Shown one piece after another: positions 28,601 to 36,671 of a DNA stretch of 64,000 nucleotides; the stretch's first letter is position 1; each line of letters starts with the position of its first letter. Location: positions 124,001 through 188,000 of the forward strand of contig CAVYPR010000006.1 in NCBI GenBank assembly GCA_963770505.1, written 5' to 3'. Origin of the DNA: CAVYPR01 sp963770505. GTDB taxonomy: Bacteria; Actinomycetota; Acidimicrobiia; Acidimicrobiales; RAAP-2. The translations under genes were made by a program, and so were the position numbers. Below the pieces are notes generated by a model, which was not told the DNA's origin, did not search any database, and worked only from the letters and a program-made list of their open reading frames with translations.

Positions 28601-29758
28601 TCAGACCGGGTCGGCGGCCAGGACGGCCCCGAGGCGGGCCAGGCTCTGGCGGGCCCCGCCGAGGGTGAACTCGATCTGCTCGGTCAAGAGGAAGAAGCGG
28701 TGGAGCGGATAGTCGCGGTCGACGCCCACGCCACCGTGGATGTGGGAGGCGGCGTGGACCACCCGCTGGCCGCCCTCGGCCGCCCAGAACTTCGCCACCG
28801 CCAGCTCCTGGGCGGCCGGCAGTCCCTCCGTGAGCCTCCAGGCCGCCTGCCAGGCAGTGAGCCGCACGGCCTCGACGTCGACATAGGCGTCGGCGGCCCG
28901 CTGGCCGACCGCCTGGAAGGTGGCGATGGGCTTGCCGAACTGCTCGCGGGTCTTGGCGTACTCGGCCGTGAGGGCCAGGGCGGTGGCACAGACCCCGGCC
29001 TCGAAGACGCACAAGGCGGCGGTGGCATGGTCGGTGACGAAGGCCACCACCGCTGCGCCGCCGGCACCGGCGCCGAGGAGGGAGTCGTCACCGACCTCGA
29101 CCCCCGACAGCTCCACTAGGGCCTCGGGTAGAGCCGCCCCGTCCTGGCGCGTCCGGGTGAGCCCCTTGGCCGAGGTCTCCACCAAGAAGACGCCGAGCCC
29201 GCCGGGCTCTCCGTCCGAACTCACCACCGTCGCCGGCACCAAGACGAGGTCGGCCACGAGGCCGGCCGGGACGCAGGCCTTGGTGCCCTCCAGCCGCCAC
29301 CCGCCGACGGTCCGCGATGCCGTGGTGGCCGGGGCGTCGCCGCCGGGGAGGACCACGTCGCCCACCAGCTCGGCCAGGGCCGCCGTCGCCACGACCTCAC
29401 CGGACGAAAGGCGCGGCAGCCAGCGCGCCCGCTGGGCGTCGGTGCCGAAGCGTTCGATGGCCGGGGCGGCGTAGGCGAAGGTCTCGACCAGCGGGACGTG
29501 CGCCGCGGTGCGACCGGCTGCCTCGACCACCAGGCAGACGGCCAGGAAGTCGAGGCCGGCCCCTCCGACGTCCTCGGGGAGCCCGATGCCCAGCAAGCCG
29601 GCCTTGGCCAGCTCCCCCCACAGCTCGCGGTCGAACGGGCCCTCGGGCCCCGCCGCCGCCTCCACCGCCTTCAGCCGCTCGTGGGTCGAGCGCTCGGTGA
29701 AGATCTGGTCGGCCAGGTCCCGGGCCGCCTGGTGCGCCTCGTCGTGGATGAAGTCCAC
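28601..29758 (-). CDS. Acyl-CoA dehydrogenase, FadE27 (ChsE5)-like
   Basis: FAD-dependent acyl-CoA dehydrogenase of 385 residues. Motifs are MDFIHDEAHQAARDLADQIF at the start, LGIGLPEDVGGAGLDFLAVC, TREQFGKPIATFQAVGQ, and HIHGGVGVDRDYPLHR near the end. With the adjacent gene at 29794-30969 it forms a second dehydrogenase pair. In mycobacteria FadE26-FadE27 make the heterotetramer ChsE4-ChsE5, acting on longer sterol side chains and encoded beside FadD17; a FadD17-like ligase is in this cluster, though not adjacent. There is a 35-base gap after the partner stop. Subunit roles are inferred from order and similarity. Confidence 0.86.
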   Translation of the reverse strand: MDFIHDEAHQAARDLADQIFTERSTHERLKAVEAAAGPEGPFDRELWGELAKAGLLGIGLPEDVGGAGLDFLAVCLVVEAAGRTAAHVPLVETFAYAAPAIERFGTDAQRARWLPRLSSGEVVATAALAELVGDVVLPGGDAPATTASRTVGGWRLEGTKACVPAGLVADLVLVPATVVSSDGEPGGLGVFLVETSAKGLTRTRQDGAALPEALVELSGVEVGDDSLLGAGAGGAAVVAFVTDHATAALCVFEAGVCATALALTAEYAKTREQFGKPIATFQAVGQRAADAYVDVEAVRLTAWQAAWRLTEGLPAAQELAVAKFWAAEGGQRVVHAASHIHGGVGVDRDYPLHRFFLLTEQIEFTLGGARQSLARLGAVLAADPV

Positions 29759-29793
29759 CTCGTCGTCCTCCCTAGTTGTGCGTCGGCCCGCCG

Positions 29794-30969
29794 CTACCGC
29801 AGCGAGCGGGGCAGGCCGAGGCCGAAGATGGCGATCAGGTCCCGCTGGATCTCGTTGGTCCCCCCGCCGAAGGTGAGGATGATCATGCTGCGGGCGTACA
29901 TCTCGAGCCTCCCGGCGATCACCGCGGCCGGAGAATCCCGCTTGAGGTAGCCGGCCTGGCCGATGACCTCCATGAGGAGGCGGAAGGCTCGCAGGTAGAA
30001 CTCGGTGCCGAAGACCTTGATCGACGAGGCGTCGGCCACGTCGAGCTGGCCCTGGGTGGCCTGCCAGGCCACCTTCCAGTTGATGAGGCGGAGGAACTCA
30101 AGCTCGGCATGGACCCGGGCCAGGTGCTCTTGGACCCACTCCTGGTCGACCACGCGGCGCCCGTCGGGGAGCTTCGTCGCCTGCGCCCAGGCCCGCACGT
30201 CGCCGAGCACCCGCTCGATGATCCCCGGCGCGCAGAGCGTCACCCGCTCGTGGTTGAGCTGGTTGGTGATGAGGGACCAGCCTTGGTTCTCCCCGCCGAC
30301 CAGGGCGGTGGCCGGGACCCGGACGTCCTCGTAGAAGGTGTAGTTGATGTTGTGGTCGCCCAGCAGGGTCATGGGGACCACCCGGATGCCCGGCGTGTCC
30401 ATGGGGACCACGAACATCGAGATGCCCTTGTGCTTGGGGGCCTCGGGGTCGGTGCGGGTGGCCAGCCAGACGTAGTCGGCGTCGCCGGCGAGGCTGGTGA
30501 AGATCTTGGCCCCGTTGATGACGTACTCGTCGCCGTCGCGCACGGCCTTGGTGGTGAGCGCGGCCAGGTCGGTACCGGCGTTGGGCTCGGTGTAGCCGAT
30601 GCAGAAGAAGATCTCCCCGGCCAGGATCTTGGGCAGGAAGAACGCCTTCTGCTCGGGGGTGCCGAAGTTCATGATGGTCGGACCGACCGTGTTGATGGTG
30701 AGCATGGGCACGGGGGCGCCGCTGCGCATGGACTCGTCGAAGAAGATGAACTGCTCGAGGGCCGAGCGGCCCTGGCCCCCGTACTCGGTGGGCCACCCGA
30801 TCCCCAGCCACCCGTCGGCCGCCATCTGGCCGACGAGGCGCCGCACGGTGGGCCCGATGCCGTGGCTGGTGGCCAGCTCGGCCTCGACCTCGGGGGTGAG
30901 CATGCGCTGGTAGTACTCCCGCAGCTCCCGGCGGAGTGCATCCTGCTCCGCGGTGTAGCCGATCTCCAC
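29794..30969 (-). CDS. Acyl-CoA dehydrogenase, FadE26 (ChsE4)-like
   Basis: FAD-dependent acyl-CoA dehydrogenase of 391 residues. It starts MEIGYTAEQDALRRELREYY and has GIGWPTEYGGQGRSALEQF, IGYTEPNAGTDLAALTTKA, VINGAKIFTSLAGDADYVW, LNHERVTLCAPG and a C-terminal LTFGGGTNEIQRDLIA. It closely resembles the gene at 23633-24811, suggesting duplication of a dehydrogenase pair. Its start is 43 bases from a perfect KstR-type motif in the region divergent from the thiolase gene. The likely role is side-chain dehydrogenation together with 28601-29758. Confidence 0.88.
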   Translation of the reverse strand: MEIGYTAEQDALRRELREYYQRMLTPEVEAELATSHGIGPTVRRLVGQMAADGWLGIGWPTEYGGQGRSALEQFIFFDESMRSGAPVPMLTINTVGPTIMNFGTPEQKAFFLPKILAGEIFFCIGYTEPNAGTDLAALTTKAVRDGDEYVINGAKIFTSLAGDADYVWLATRTDPEAPKHKGISMFVVPMDTPGIRVVPMTLLGDHNINYTFYEDVRVPATALVGGENQGWSLITNQLNHERVTLCAPGIIERVLGDVRAWAQATKLPDGRRVVDQEWVQEHLARVHAELEFLRLINWKVAWQATQGQLDVADASSIKVFGTEFYLRAFRLLMEVIGQAGYLKRDSPAAVIAGRLEMYARSMIILTFGGGTNEIQRDLIAIFGLGLPRSLR

Positions 30970-31011
30970 GCCACCCTCCTCAAGGCCGCTTGCGGTGCTC
31001 CCGCCCGGCGG

Positions 31012-31025
31012 TGGAACACGTTACA
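31012..31025 (+). promoter_or_regulatory. KstR-type operator motif, perfect match
   Basis: TGGAACACGTTACA fits TnnAACnnGTTnnA at all fixed positions. It lies between the divergent FadE26-like and FadA5-like genes, 43 bases from the dehydrogenase ATG. Confidence 0.65.
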
Positions 31026-31114
31026 TCCCGGTCACTTGGACCCCGGCGGCCGCGGGGGGCCGCGGCGGTCGCCGACGGGGCCCCACGCCGTTAACCTGAG
31101 CCTGGCACACCACG

Positions 31115-31130
31115 GTTACCAGCCGGTAAC
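31115..31130 (+). promoter_or_regulatory. GTTACC-N4-GGTAAC palindrome upstream of the thiolase gene
   Basis: A perfect 6-bp inverted repeat with a 4-base spacer, 94 bases before the thiolase ATG and unlike the KstR motif. It could be the site of a second TetR/GntR-type regulator of the divergent promoters. Confidence 0.4.
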
Positions 31131-31223
31131 ATGAGGGGGCGCCGACCAGGCGGGCCCGCCACCCACCGGGCACCACCTGCCGAGGACGCCACGTCACCAC
31201 CACCAGACCTGCGAGGAGCCACC

Positions 31224-32429
31224 ATGCCTGAGGCCGTCATCGTCGCCACCGGACGCACCCCCATCGGTCGGGCCAACAAGGGGTCGCTCGTCGACTGCCG
31301 GCCCGACGACCTGGCCGCCCACGTGGTGAAGGCCGTCCTCGACAAGGTGCCCCAGCTGCCGCCGCACTCGGTAGAGGACCTCATCTTGGGCTGCGCCCAG
31401 CCGGCCGGCGAGTCGGGCTACAACCTGGCCAGGGTGGTGGCCGTGCTCTCGGGCCTCGACGACGTCCCCGGGGTCACCGTCAACCGTTACTGCTCCTCGT
31501 CGCTGCAGGCCATCCGCATGGCGGCCCACGCCATCAAGGCCGGCGAGGGCGACGTGTTCGTCGCCGCCGGGGTCGAGACCGTCAGCCGCTACGGCCACGG
31601 TGCCGCCGACGTCGGGCCCCACAACCCCGCCTTCGCCGAGGCTGAGGCACGGACGGCGGCCCGGACCCCGGCCGTGAGCGAGGCCTGGGCGCCGCAGGCC
31701 GGACTGCACGACATCTACATCGCCATGGGCCAGACGGCCGAGAACGTGGCGGAGTACAAGAAGGTGTCCCGCCAGGAGATGGATGAGTTCGCCCTGCTCT
31801 CCCAGGCCCGTGCGGTCGAGTCCCAGGAGAACGGCTTCTTCGAGCGGGAGATCATCCCGGTCACCACGCCCGACGGCACCGTCGTCACCAAGGACGACGG
31901 CCCCCGGCCGAACACCACCATCGAGGGGCTCTCGCAGCTGAAGCCGGTGTTCCGCGAGGGCGGCACCGTGACGGCCGGCAACGCGTGCCCGCTCAACGAC
32001 GGGGCCGCCGCCGTGGTGGTCATGAGCGACAGCCGGGCCCGCGAGCTCGGCATCACGCCCCTGGCCCGGGTCGTGGCCAGCGGGGTCTCGGGCCTCAACC
32101 CCGAGATCATGGGGCTCGGTCCGGTGGAGGCCATCCGCCAGGCCCTCGGGCGCGCTGGCATGACCATCGATGACATCGACCTCGTGGAGATCAACGAGGC
32201 CTTCGCCGCGCAGGTCATCCCGTCGGCCGCCGAGGTGGGGATCGGTTGGGACAAGCTGAACGTCCACGGCGGGGCCATCGCCCTCGGCCACCCCTTCGGG
32301 CAGACCGGCGCCCGCATCATGACGACGCTCCTGAACGGCCTGGAGGACGCGAACAAGACGATCGGCCTCGAGTCGATGTGCGTCGGGGGGGGTCAGGGCA
32401 TGGCCATGATCGTCGAGCGCCTCAACTAG
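31224..32429 (+). CDS. Acetyl-CoA acyltransferase (thiolase), FadA5-like
   Basis: Degradative thiolase of 401 residues that releases acetyl-CoA from a 3-ketoacyl-CoA. Catalytic residues are visible: nucleophile Cys90 in VNRYCSSSLQAI, His356 in GGAIALGHPFGQTGARI and Cys386 in CVGGGQGMAM. ATG 31224 is preferred because GAGGAG precedes it and the thiolase fold starts at once with AVIVATGRTPIG; an upstream ATG at 31131 gives a Pro/Arg-rich extension. In mycobacteria FadA5 sits next to cyp125 and shortens the sterol side chain; here it is divergent from the FadE26-like gene with a KstR-type site between. The substrate is inferred from context. Confidence 0.9.
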   Translation: MPEAVIVATGRTPIGRANKGSLVDCRPDDLAAHVVKAVLDKVPQLPPHSVEDLILGCAQPAGESGYNLARVVAVLSGLDDVPGVTVNRYCSSSLQAIRMAAHAIKAGEGDVFVAAGVETVSRYGHGAADVGPHNPAFAEAEARTAARTPAVSEAWAPQAGLHDIYIAMGQTAENVAEYKKVSRQEMDEFALLSQARAVESQENGFFEREIIPVTTPDGTVVTKDDGPRPNTTIEGLSQLKPVFREGGTVTAGNACPLNDGAAAVVVMSDSRARELGITPLARVVASGVSGLNPEIMGLGPVEAIRQALGRAGMTIDDIDLVEINEAFAAQVIPSAAEVGIGWDKLNVHGGAIALGHPFGQTGARIMTTLLNGLEDANKTIGLESMCVGGGQGMAMIVERLN

Positions 32430-32725
32430 TCAGGCCCGTTGGAGACCAGCGGAGTCCGATCAGTTCGGCCCCACACTGCTCACGGTGATCGCCTGCCCTC
32501 CACCGGCACGTCGAGGTCGTGCTCGCTCGGTTCTTGCGCAGACAGGGTGGGACACCTCAAGTCGTCGATCGGCGAATGGCGCGTAGGTCGGGATCTGAAA
32601 GCCGATGGCTGGATGTCCGGACCACCCAGAGTCGTCACTGAAGACCAGGTGCGTGCGACTGTGTCCCGGCCGGGGACGGCCCGATCCGGACACCTTCGCT
32701 CGAGGTCGTGAAGGTCACTGGGGAC
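32430..32725. other. Convergent spacer, nothing recognised
   Basis: About 296 bases between the thiolase and the ClpN-domain gene. Base composition drops relative to the steroid cluster. No gene, IS end or simple terminator hairpin was recognised. Confidence 0.4.
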
Positions 32726-33238
32726 TCAGCTGTCGGGCGTGACCGCATTCAATTGGCACCGAACCTCTGACGTGTTCACGCCGAGAGCGTCCAGCAGCAC
32801 CGCCGCAGGATCTGGTGGTTGGAGAGTGAGGATCTGGGCCAGCACCTGCTGGGCCGTGACCTGGGTCTTCCGGCGATTGGGCTTGACCGCTTTCTCAAGC
32901 ACCTTCTTTGCCGCAGGCGTCATGCGGAGGCGATCCTTTTGCACGACGTCTCTGATCCTCGGCTTCTTCGGCACGGCGCGCATGGGCACTGCGGGAGCGT
33001 CGGCGCCGGGCCCCAGGCCCAGGGCGCCCAGGGCTTCCTGATCGAGCGACGCAAGGGCCTGGCGAGCCTGCGGCAGGCTCACGCCCAGCACGACGTTGAT
33101 CGAGGGATCCTCCAGCAAGGCGAGCAACATGTGGTCGGTGCCAGTTCGGCGATCACCTCGGCGACGAGCCTCCTCGCAGGCCCGCAGATAGATGGCCCAG
33201 GGGTGCAGCACCTCCGGCACTACGGACTCGGTGGTCAT
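32726..33238 (-). CDS. Stand-alone Clp N-terminal-domain protein
   Basis: Protein of 170 residues with two Clp-N-like helical repeats and no AAA+ module. The first (about 10-75) includes ACEEARRRGDRRTGTDHMLL and LLEDPSINVVLGV; the second (about 105-165) includes MTPAAKKVLEKA and ITAQQ-type VTAQQVLAQIL. ATG 33238 has AAGGAG five bases upstream and overlaps the HTH stop as ATGA; the longer frame to 33310 is inside the HTH gene. Free Clp-N proteins may bind adaptors or substrates of ClpC/ClpB, but the role is unknown. It is translationally coupled to a small HTH protein with a palindromic operator. Confidence 0.8.
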   Translation of the reverse strand: MTTESVVPEVLHPWAIYLRACEEARRRGDRRTGTDHMLLALLEDPSINVVLGVSLPQARQALASLDQEALGALGLGPGADAPAVPMRAVPKKPRIRDVVQKDRLRMTPAAKKVLEKAVKPNRRKTQVTAQQVLAQILTLQPPDPAAVLLDALGVNTSEVRCQLNAVTPDS

Positions 33239-33447
33239 GATGACTCCTTGTTGTATTTGGTGTGCACGGATTGGCGGGTGACGCCCAAGGCGTCTCCGAT
33301 CTGCTGCCACGACCAGCCCTTTTCCCGGGCCGACGCGACGTGGTTCGCTTCGACCCTCTCAGCCAGGCGATGGAGGGCCAAAGAGGCGCGAAGCCCAATT
33401 GCTGGGTCATCCGACGAGAGCTTCGCGCCGAGTTTTTCGATGTCCAT
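33235..33447 (-). CDS. Small helix-turn-helix DNA-binding protein
   Basis: Seventy-residue protein whose second half is a clear helix-turn-helix: GWSWQQIGDALGVTRQSVH. ATG 33447 (MDIEKLGAKL) is chosen over an upstream ATG at 33543 because two palindromic operators occupy 33451-33495. It is likely an autoregulating repressor for itself and the ClpN gene, which it overlaps by 4 bases. I recall similar HTH/Clp-N pairs in other actinobacteria. Confidence 0.78.
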   Translation of the reverse strand: MDIEKLGAKLSSDDPAIGLRASLALHRLAERVEANHVASAREKGWSWQQIGDALGVTRQSVHTKYNKESS

Positions 33448-33450
33448 ATC

Positions 33451-33468
33451 TGTCAGTGTGGACTGACA
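33451..33468. promoter_or_regulatory. Operator 1, perfect 7-4-7 palindrome
   Basis: TGTCAGTGTGGACTGACA reads as arms TGTCAGT and ACTGACA around a 4-base spacer, on either strand. It ends 3 bases from the HTH start codon. Confidence 0.72.
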
Positions 33469-33477
33469 CCGGCGATT

Positions 33478-33495
33478 TGTCAATCCAAACTGACA
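33478..33495. promoter_or_regulatory. Operator 2, near-perfect copy of operator 1
   Basis: TGTCAATCCAAACTGACA has the same 18-base architecture with one arm mismatch. Its start is 27 bases from that of operator 1. Two sites at this spacing suggest cooperative binding across the promoter. Confidence 0.7.
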
Positions 33496-33725
33496 CGACT
33501 GATCGCTACACCGGAGTGCCCCAGATCGCCGGGGGCAGAGCATGCTCCCGATGACATCTGGTCCGCCCTGGCGTCATGGAGGAACATGACTCCCCCCGCA
33601 TGGCCGACCTTTCGCATTGTCGCGATCCAGCCCAAGACCTTGCCGGTTGGCTTTCGTGAGTCGCAGGCCGGGCACCCGGTCGAGGTAGTGCTTCGTGCTT
33701 CACCCGAGCCCTGGAGCGACCATGG

Positions 33726-34457
33726 TCAGGCGAAGTGGTCCGTCCACCCGGTGCCGCTCCAATACCGCCGGCGGCCATCGGGGGTCGGGTACCAGCCCGG
33801 TGGCGGGAGGCTTCTCGACGCAGTCCCTGCTTCGGGTGGAGAAAGGGCACCCTCCGCCGTCCCGGCTGTCTTGCCGCCGGGCACTCCGGCCCTTCCCGAG
33901 GTGAAGGGTGGAAGGCGTGTCTCGGGAGCTGCTCCTTGTGGTGTTTGCCCAAGGTCCGATTGGAAACCTGGAACACCGGATGAGAACCCCGGCCCGGCGG
34001 ACGGGGCTGGACCCTGCGGTTGAAGTCCGCCGATCCCCCCGCCACCGGCCCCACCCGCAGGCTGGTAGGGGTTCGGATACGGCGTCCCATAGCCATAGCC
34101 ACTGCCGGCATTCGTCTGGGCTCGGAGTGCCTCCAACTCCCGTTGGACAGGCCATTTCGAAAAGGCAAAAACGAGAAACATCACCGCCCCCACAAGCGGC
34201 ACCAGACCGATGAGTACCCACCAGCCTGAGTACCCTGCCTTCGACAGAATCTTGACGTAGGCGATGATGAAGAGCACGGCGATCGCCAGGTAGATGAGAA
34301 GGAGGAAGATCAGCAAACCACCCGCCCCGGCTATCCCGCTGCAAACGACTCGGTCGCTTTCCGTCGTGACGCAGCTCGCCAGCGTTGCATGGCTTCCTAC
34401 CACGGTCCCGGCACCTGAAGCCCCGAAGATCCCCACCGCGTCGACAGTAGCAAGCAC
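33726..34457 (-). CDS. Membrane protein with C-terminal DUF2510 domain
   Basis: Protein of 243 residues from a GTG start. Two hydrophobic helices (about residues 42-70 and 78-100) flank AYVKILSKAGYSGWW, a pattern common in small actinobacterial membrane proteins. A long flexible Gly/Pro-rich linker follows, and the last 25 residues are a DUF2510 motif (PPGWYPTPDGRRRYWSGTGW). DUF2510 is a short Trp-rich module often found at protein ends in actinobacteria; its role is unknown. No operon partner is evident. Confidence 0.78.
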   Translation of the reverse strand: MLATVDAVGIFGASGAGTVVGSHATLASCVTTESDRVVCSGIAGAGGLLIFLLLIYLAIAVLFIIAYVKILSKAGYSGWWVLIGLVPLVGAVMFLVFAFSKWPVQRELEALRAQTNAGSGYGYGTPYPNPYQPAGGAGGGGIGGLQPQGPAPSAGPGFSSGVPGFQSDLGQTPQGAAPETRLPPFTSGRAGVPGGKTAGTAEGALSPPEAGTASRSLPPPGWYPTPDGRRRYWSGTGWTDHFA

Positions 34458-34651
34458 GTTGTTGCGATCGGGGTATCGAAGCGTCGCGCCGAGCCGTGGC
34501 GTCGACCCGCTCCCGTGTGCAGGTGCCCCATATCTCCCGGCTGTCAGGTCCGCTCGAGGTGGCCCTTACCAGGTCGGGACCGATTCTCGGTCGGGGGTAC
34601 GCTTGCTGGGCGCCAACCCACTTCGACCGGCACCTGGTGGGCGGTTTCTCA

Positions 34652-35578
34652 TCACGTGGGCCGCATGCTTGGGAAGGTGCCGGAGTTCGCGCTACCAGCG
34701 GGTAGTGGCGGAGTCGCACCCAGTCGGCGCATCACGTCGTCAAGCGCGGGCCACGGCGGACCCTCGCGTAGGGCGGTGAGGAGCTCTCGCGCTGCTCGTC
34801 GCCCGTTGGGGAATTGGTCACTCGCATCCCAGCGCCACGCCGCGACCATCGCAAGAACGAGGCATCGGCACTGGCGGAGCAATTCTTGGTCAGTGCCCGG
34901 GTAGACCTCACTGACCTTTTCGGGCACGTGGGCCAGGTCGAACTCGACCGGCCCACGGCAACACGTCTCGAGGTCGATGAACAGGAGCCCGTTCTTGGTG
35001 TTGAGCACATTGCCTGGGTGGGGCTCGCCGTGCAAGAGCTGCTCGGAGGCACCGCGGTCACCGATCGCTCGTCCCAGGCTCCATAACGTGTCGTTGAGGA
35101 ACTTCCGGTCCTTGTCGGACAGCGCCGGCGTTTGGTCGCTGTTCGCAACGAGCTGTTGGGCCTCGGCCACTCGATCCGTGAAGTGCGGCGCCGTGATCTC
35201 GAGCTTCCTCATGCCGGCATGCAGCCGTGCAAGCGTCTGCGCGTAATCGGCTGGTGAGACCTCTCGATGCGTCACAGGTTCGTAGTAGGTCCACAGCGTG
35301 ACCGCGAATCCATCACGCATGAAGACCATCGGTGCCACTCGGGGCTCAAGAGCAGCCACCGGTATCTCGGTTTCAGCAAACTGTTGAGCAAGCTCGACTT
35401 CGAACTGTGCGGTCTGCTGCGCTGCAGGTGCGACTCGGGCGAGGACGTCACAGGGCAGCAGCCGCAGAGCGAGCCTGTTCGAGTCGTGAAGCACGATCGC
35501 GTCATCGACTGTCAGATCAAGCACTGAGGCGATCGACATGGCCGCAGCCACCGCTCGCCGAACATCTGATGCGTGCAT
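34652..35578 (-). CDS. Aminoglycoside-phosphotransferase-like kinase
   Basis: Predicted small-molecule kinase of 308 residues with the protein-kinase-like APH fold. The catalytic loop is LLHGEPHPGNVL (family form HGDxHxxN, here Glu replaces Asp) and the metal-binding segment is LFIDLETCCRGPVEFDLAHV. The N-terminus MHASDVRRAVAAAMSIASVL fits this family; ATG 35680 is a possible longer start. The substrate is unknown; a hydroxylated metabolite is as likely as an antibiotic. Local GC content is lower than in the core genes, and neighbours are unrelated, so recent acquisition is possible. Confidence 0.8.
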   Translation of the reverse strand: MHASDVRRAVAAAMSIASVLDLTVDDAIVLHDSNRLALRLLPCDVLARVAPAAQQTAQFEVELAQQFAETEIPVAALEPRVAPMVFMRDGFAVTLWTYYEPVTHREVSPADYAQTLARLHAGMRKLEITAPHFTDRVAEAQQLVANSDQTPALSDKDRKFLNDTLWSLGRAIGDRGASEQLLHGEPHPGNVLNTKNGLLFIDLETCCRGPVEFDLAHVPEKVSEVYPGTDQELLRQCRCLVLAMVAAWRWDASDQFPNGRRAARELLTALREGPPWPALDDVMRRLGATPPLPAGSANSGTFPSMRPT

Positions 35579-35937
35579 CTTCGCCCTACTCTCGCCGCTT
35601 TGCGCAAGCAGATCTCGGAAGCGTGCAACCTGCCACTTTACCGAGCCGTTCAGTTCGAGCCGTTCAGTTGGAACCGCCATGTCAAAAGGTGCTTTGCATG
35701 CGGTGACATGCACGCGCGTCGCGCATTCCCGTCCGATGCGCGCCCCACCGCTGCCAGTTTCGTGGGGCACTCTTCGTCCCGCCCGGAGCATTGCGCTCAC
35801 TGTCGCGAACACCACACCCCCCGAGCTTTCGAACAACCATTCGTCGCCCATTCCGGTCCTGGCCGGGGCTGAACTCCGCGGGCGGCGCCCAGCCGGGGTC
35901 CGACAGCAGCGAGCCGTCGTCGCCGCGGCCGATCGCC
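35579..35937. other. Intergenic region, nothing recognised
   Basis: About 360 bases of lower GC between the kinase start and the stop of the Ddn-like gene. Frames are open by chance on both strands; none shows a domain or a good ribosome-binding site. Confidence 0.4.
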
Positions 35938-36402
35938 TCAAGTGCCGTGCGGCCCCGCACCGGTCCGTTCGAGTCTGAAGACGGGGTGACCGGGTGCGAT
36001 CCGCCTCAGTTCCTCGTCCGAGGACGCGGCGCTGGTGCCGTCGAAGAAGATCCCCACTTCGGTCTTCCACCGTTTGAGGTAGGCGCGCAGGATCGCCGGC
36101 TTCTCCTCGTCGAGGAGCTCCACCGCCTGGAACGTCTCGGCGCGCCGGCCGAGGAGAAGCTCGCCCTGTCCCGCGGCACGCAGGTTTCGGACCCACTGCG
36201 TCTCGCCCCGCGCGGCCACGAGGTAGCGGTCGTCGTCGTGGCTGAGCAGGTTCACCGGCGTGGTGCGCCACTCCCCGCTCGACCTCCCCCGCACACGGAG
36301 CACCCGAGATCCCCACACGCTGATGCCCAGCCGGGTCATCTGGGCCACGAAGCCGTTGAAGATGACCCGGGTGAACCACCCGGGTTTGCGGTAATTCGCC
36401 AT
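35938..36402 (-). CDS. Deazaflavin (F420)-dependent nitroreductase, Ddn family
   Basis: Split-barrel protein of 154 residues, the usual size for the Ddn/F420H2-dependent quinone or nitro reductase family. It begins MANYRKPGWFTRVIFNGF and has the conserved block VLRVRGRSSGEWRTTPVNLL, then YLVAARGETQWVRNLRAAG, which contribute to F420 binding. ATG 36402 is chosen because the family N-terminus starts there. It uses reduced F420, whose synthesis genes cofD and cofE are at 59-61 kb. Substrates in the family include menaquinone and nitro compounds. Confidence 0.87.
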   Translation of the reverse strand: MANYRKPGWFTRVIFNGFVAQMTRLGISVWGSRVLRVRGRSSGEWRTTPVNLLSHDDDRYLVAARGETQWVRNLRAAGQGELLLGRRAETFQAVELLDEEKPAILRAYLKRWKTEVGIFFDGTSAASSDEELRRIAPGHPVFRLERTGAGPHGT

Positions 36403-36671
36403 GCCGACAGTATGTCCCCGGTTGCGCGAGACCGAGCGCGTCACGACCACCCCGACACCACCTTCCCGCGGCTGCCCAACGGTTCGGAAGTGGACGACGC
36501 CCACCGGCCTCTCCCGCATGCACGGTGTGCCCGAACCCTCGGTGGTGCAGGAGGGGAACCAGGGATCCGGCGCGTCCGTCCGAACCACATCGGCGTAGGT
36601 TGCGTCCGGGAACCCTCCGGCGGCACGGACCGCCGAACCGCCTGAACCATCACGAGGGAAAAGGGGTCCTC
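36403..36671. other. Divergent intergenic region
   Basis: 269 bases between the Ddn-like gene (minus) and the VOC gene (plus). An AAGGGG sequence lies a few bases before the VOC ATG. No clear -10/-35 pair or operator was recognised. Confidence 0.35.

Noticed and set aside
34652..35578. Antibiotic resistance gene
   Set aside because: The APH fold is clear, but nothing indicates an aminoglycoside substrate and no mobile element is near.
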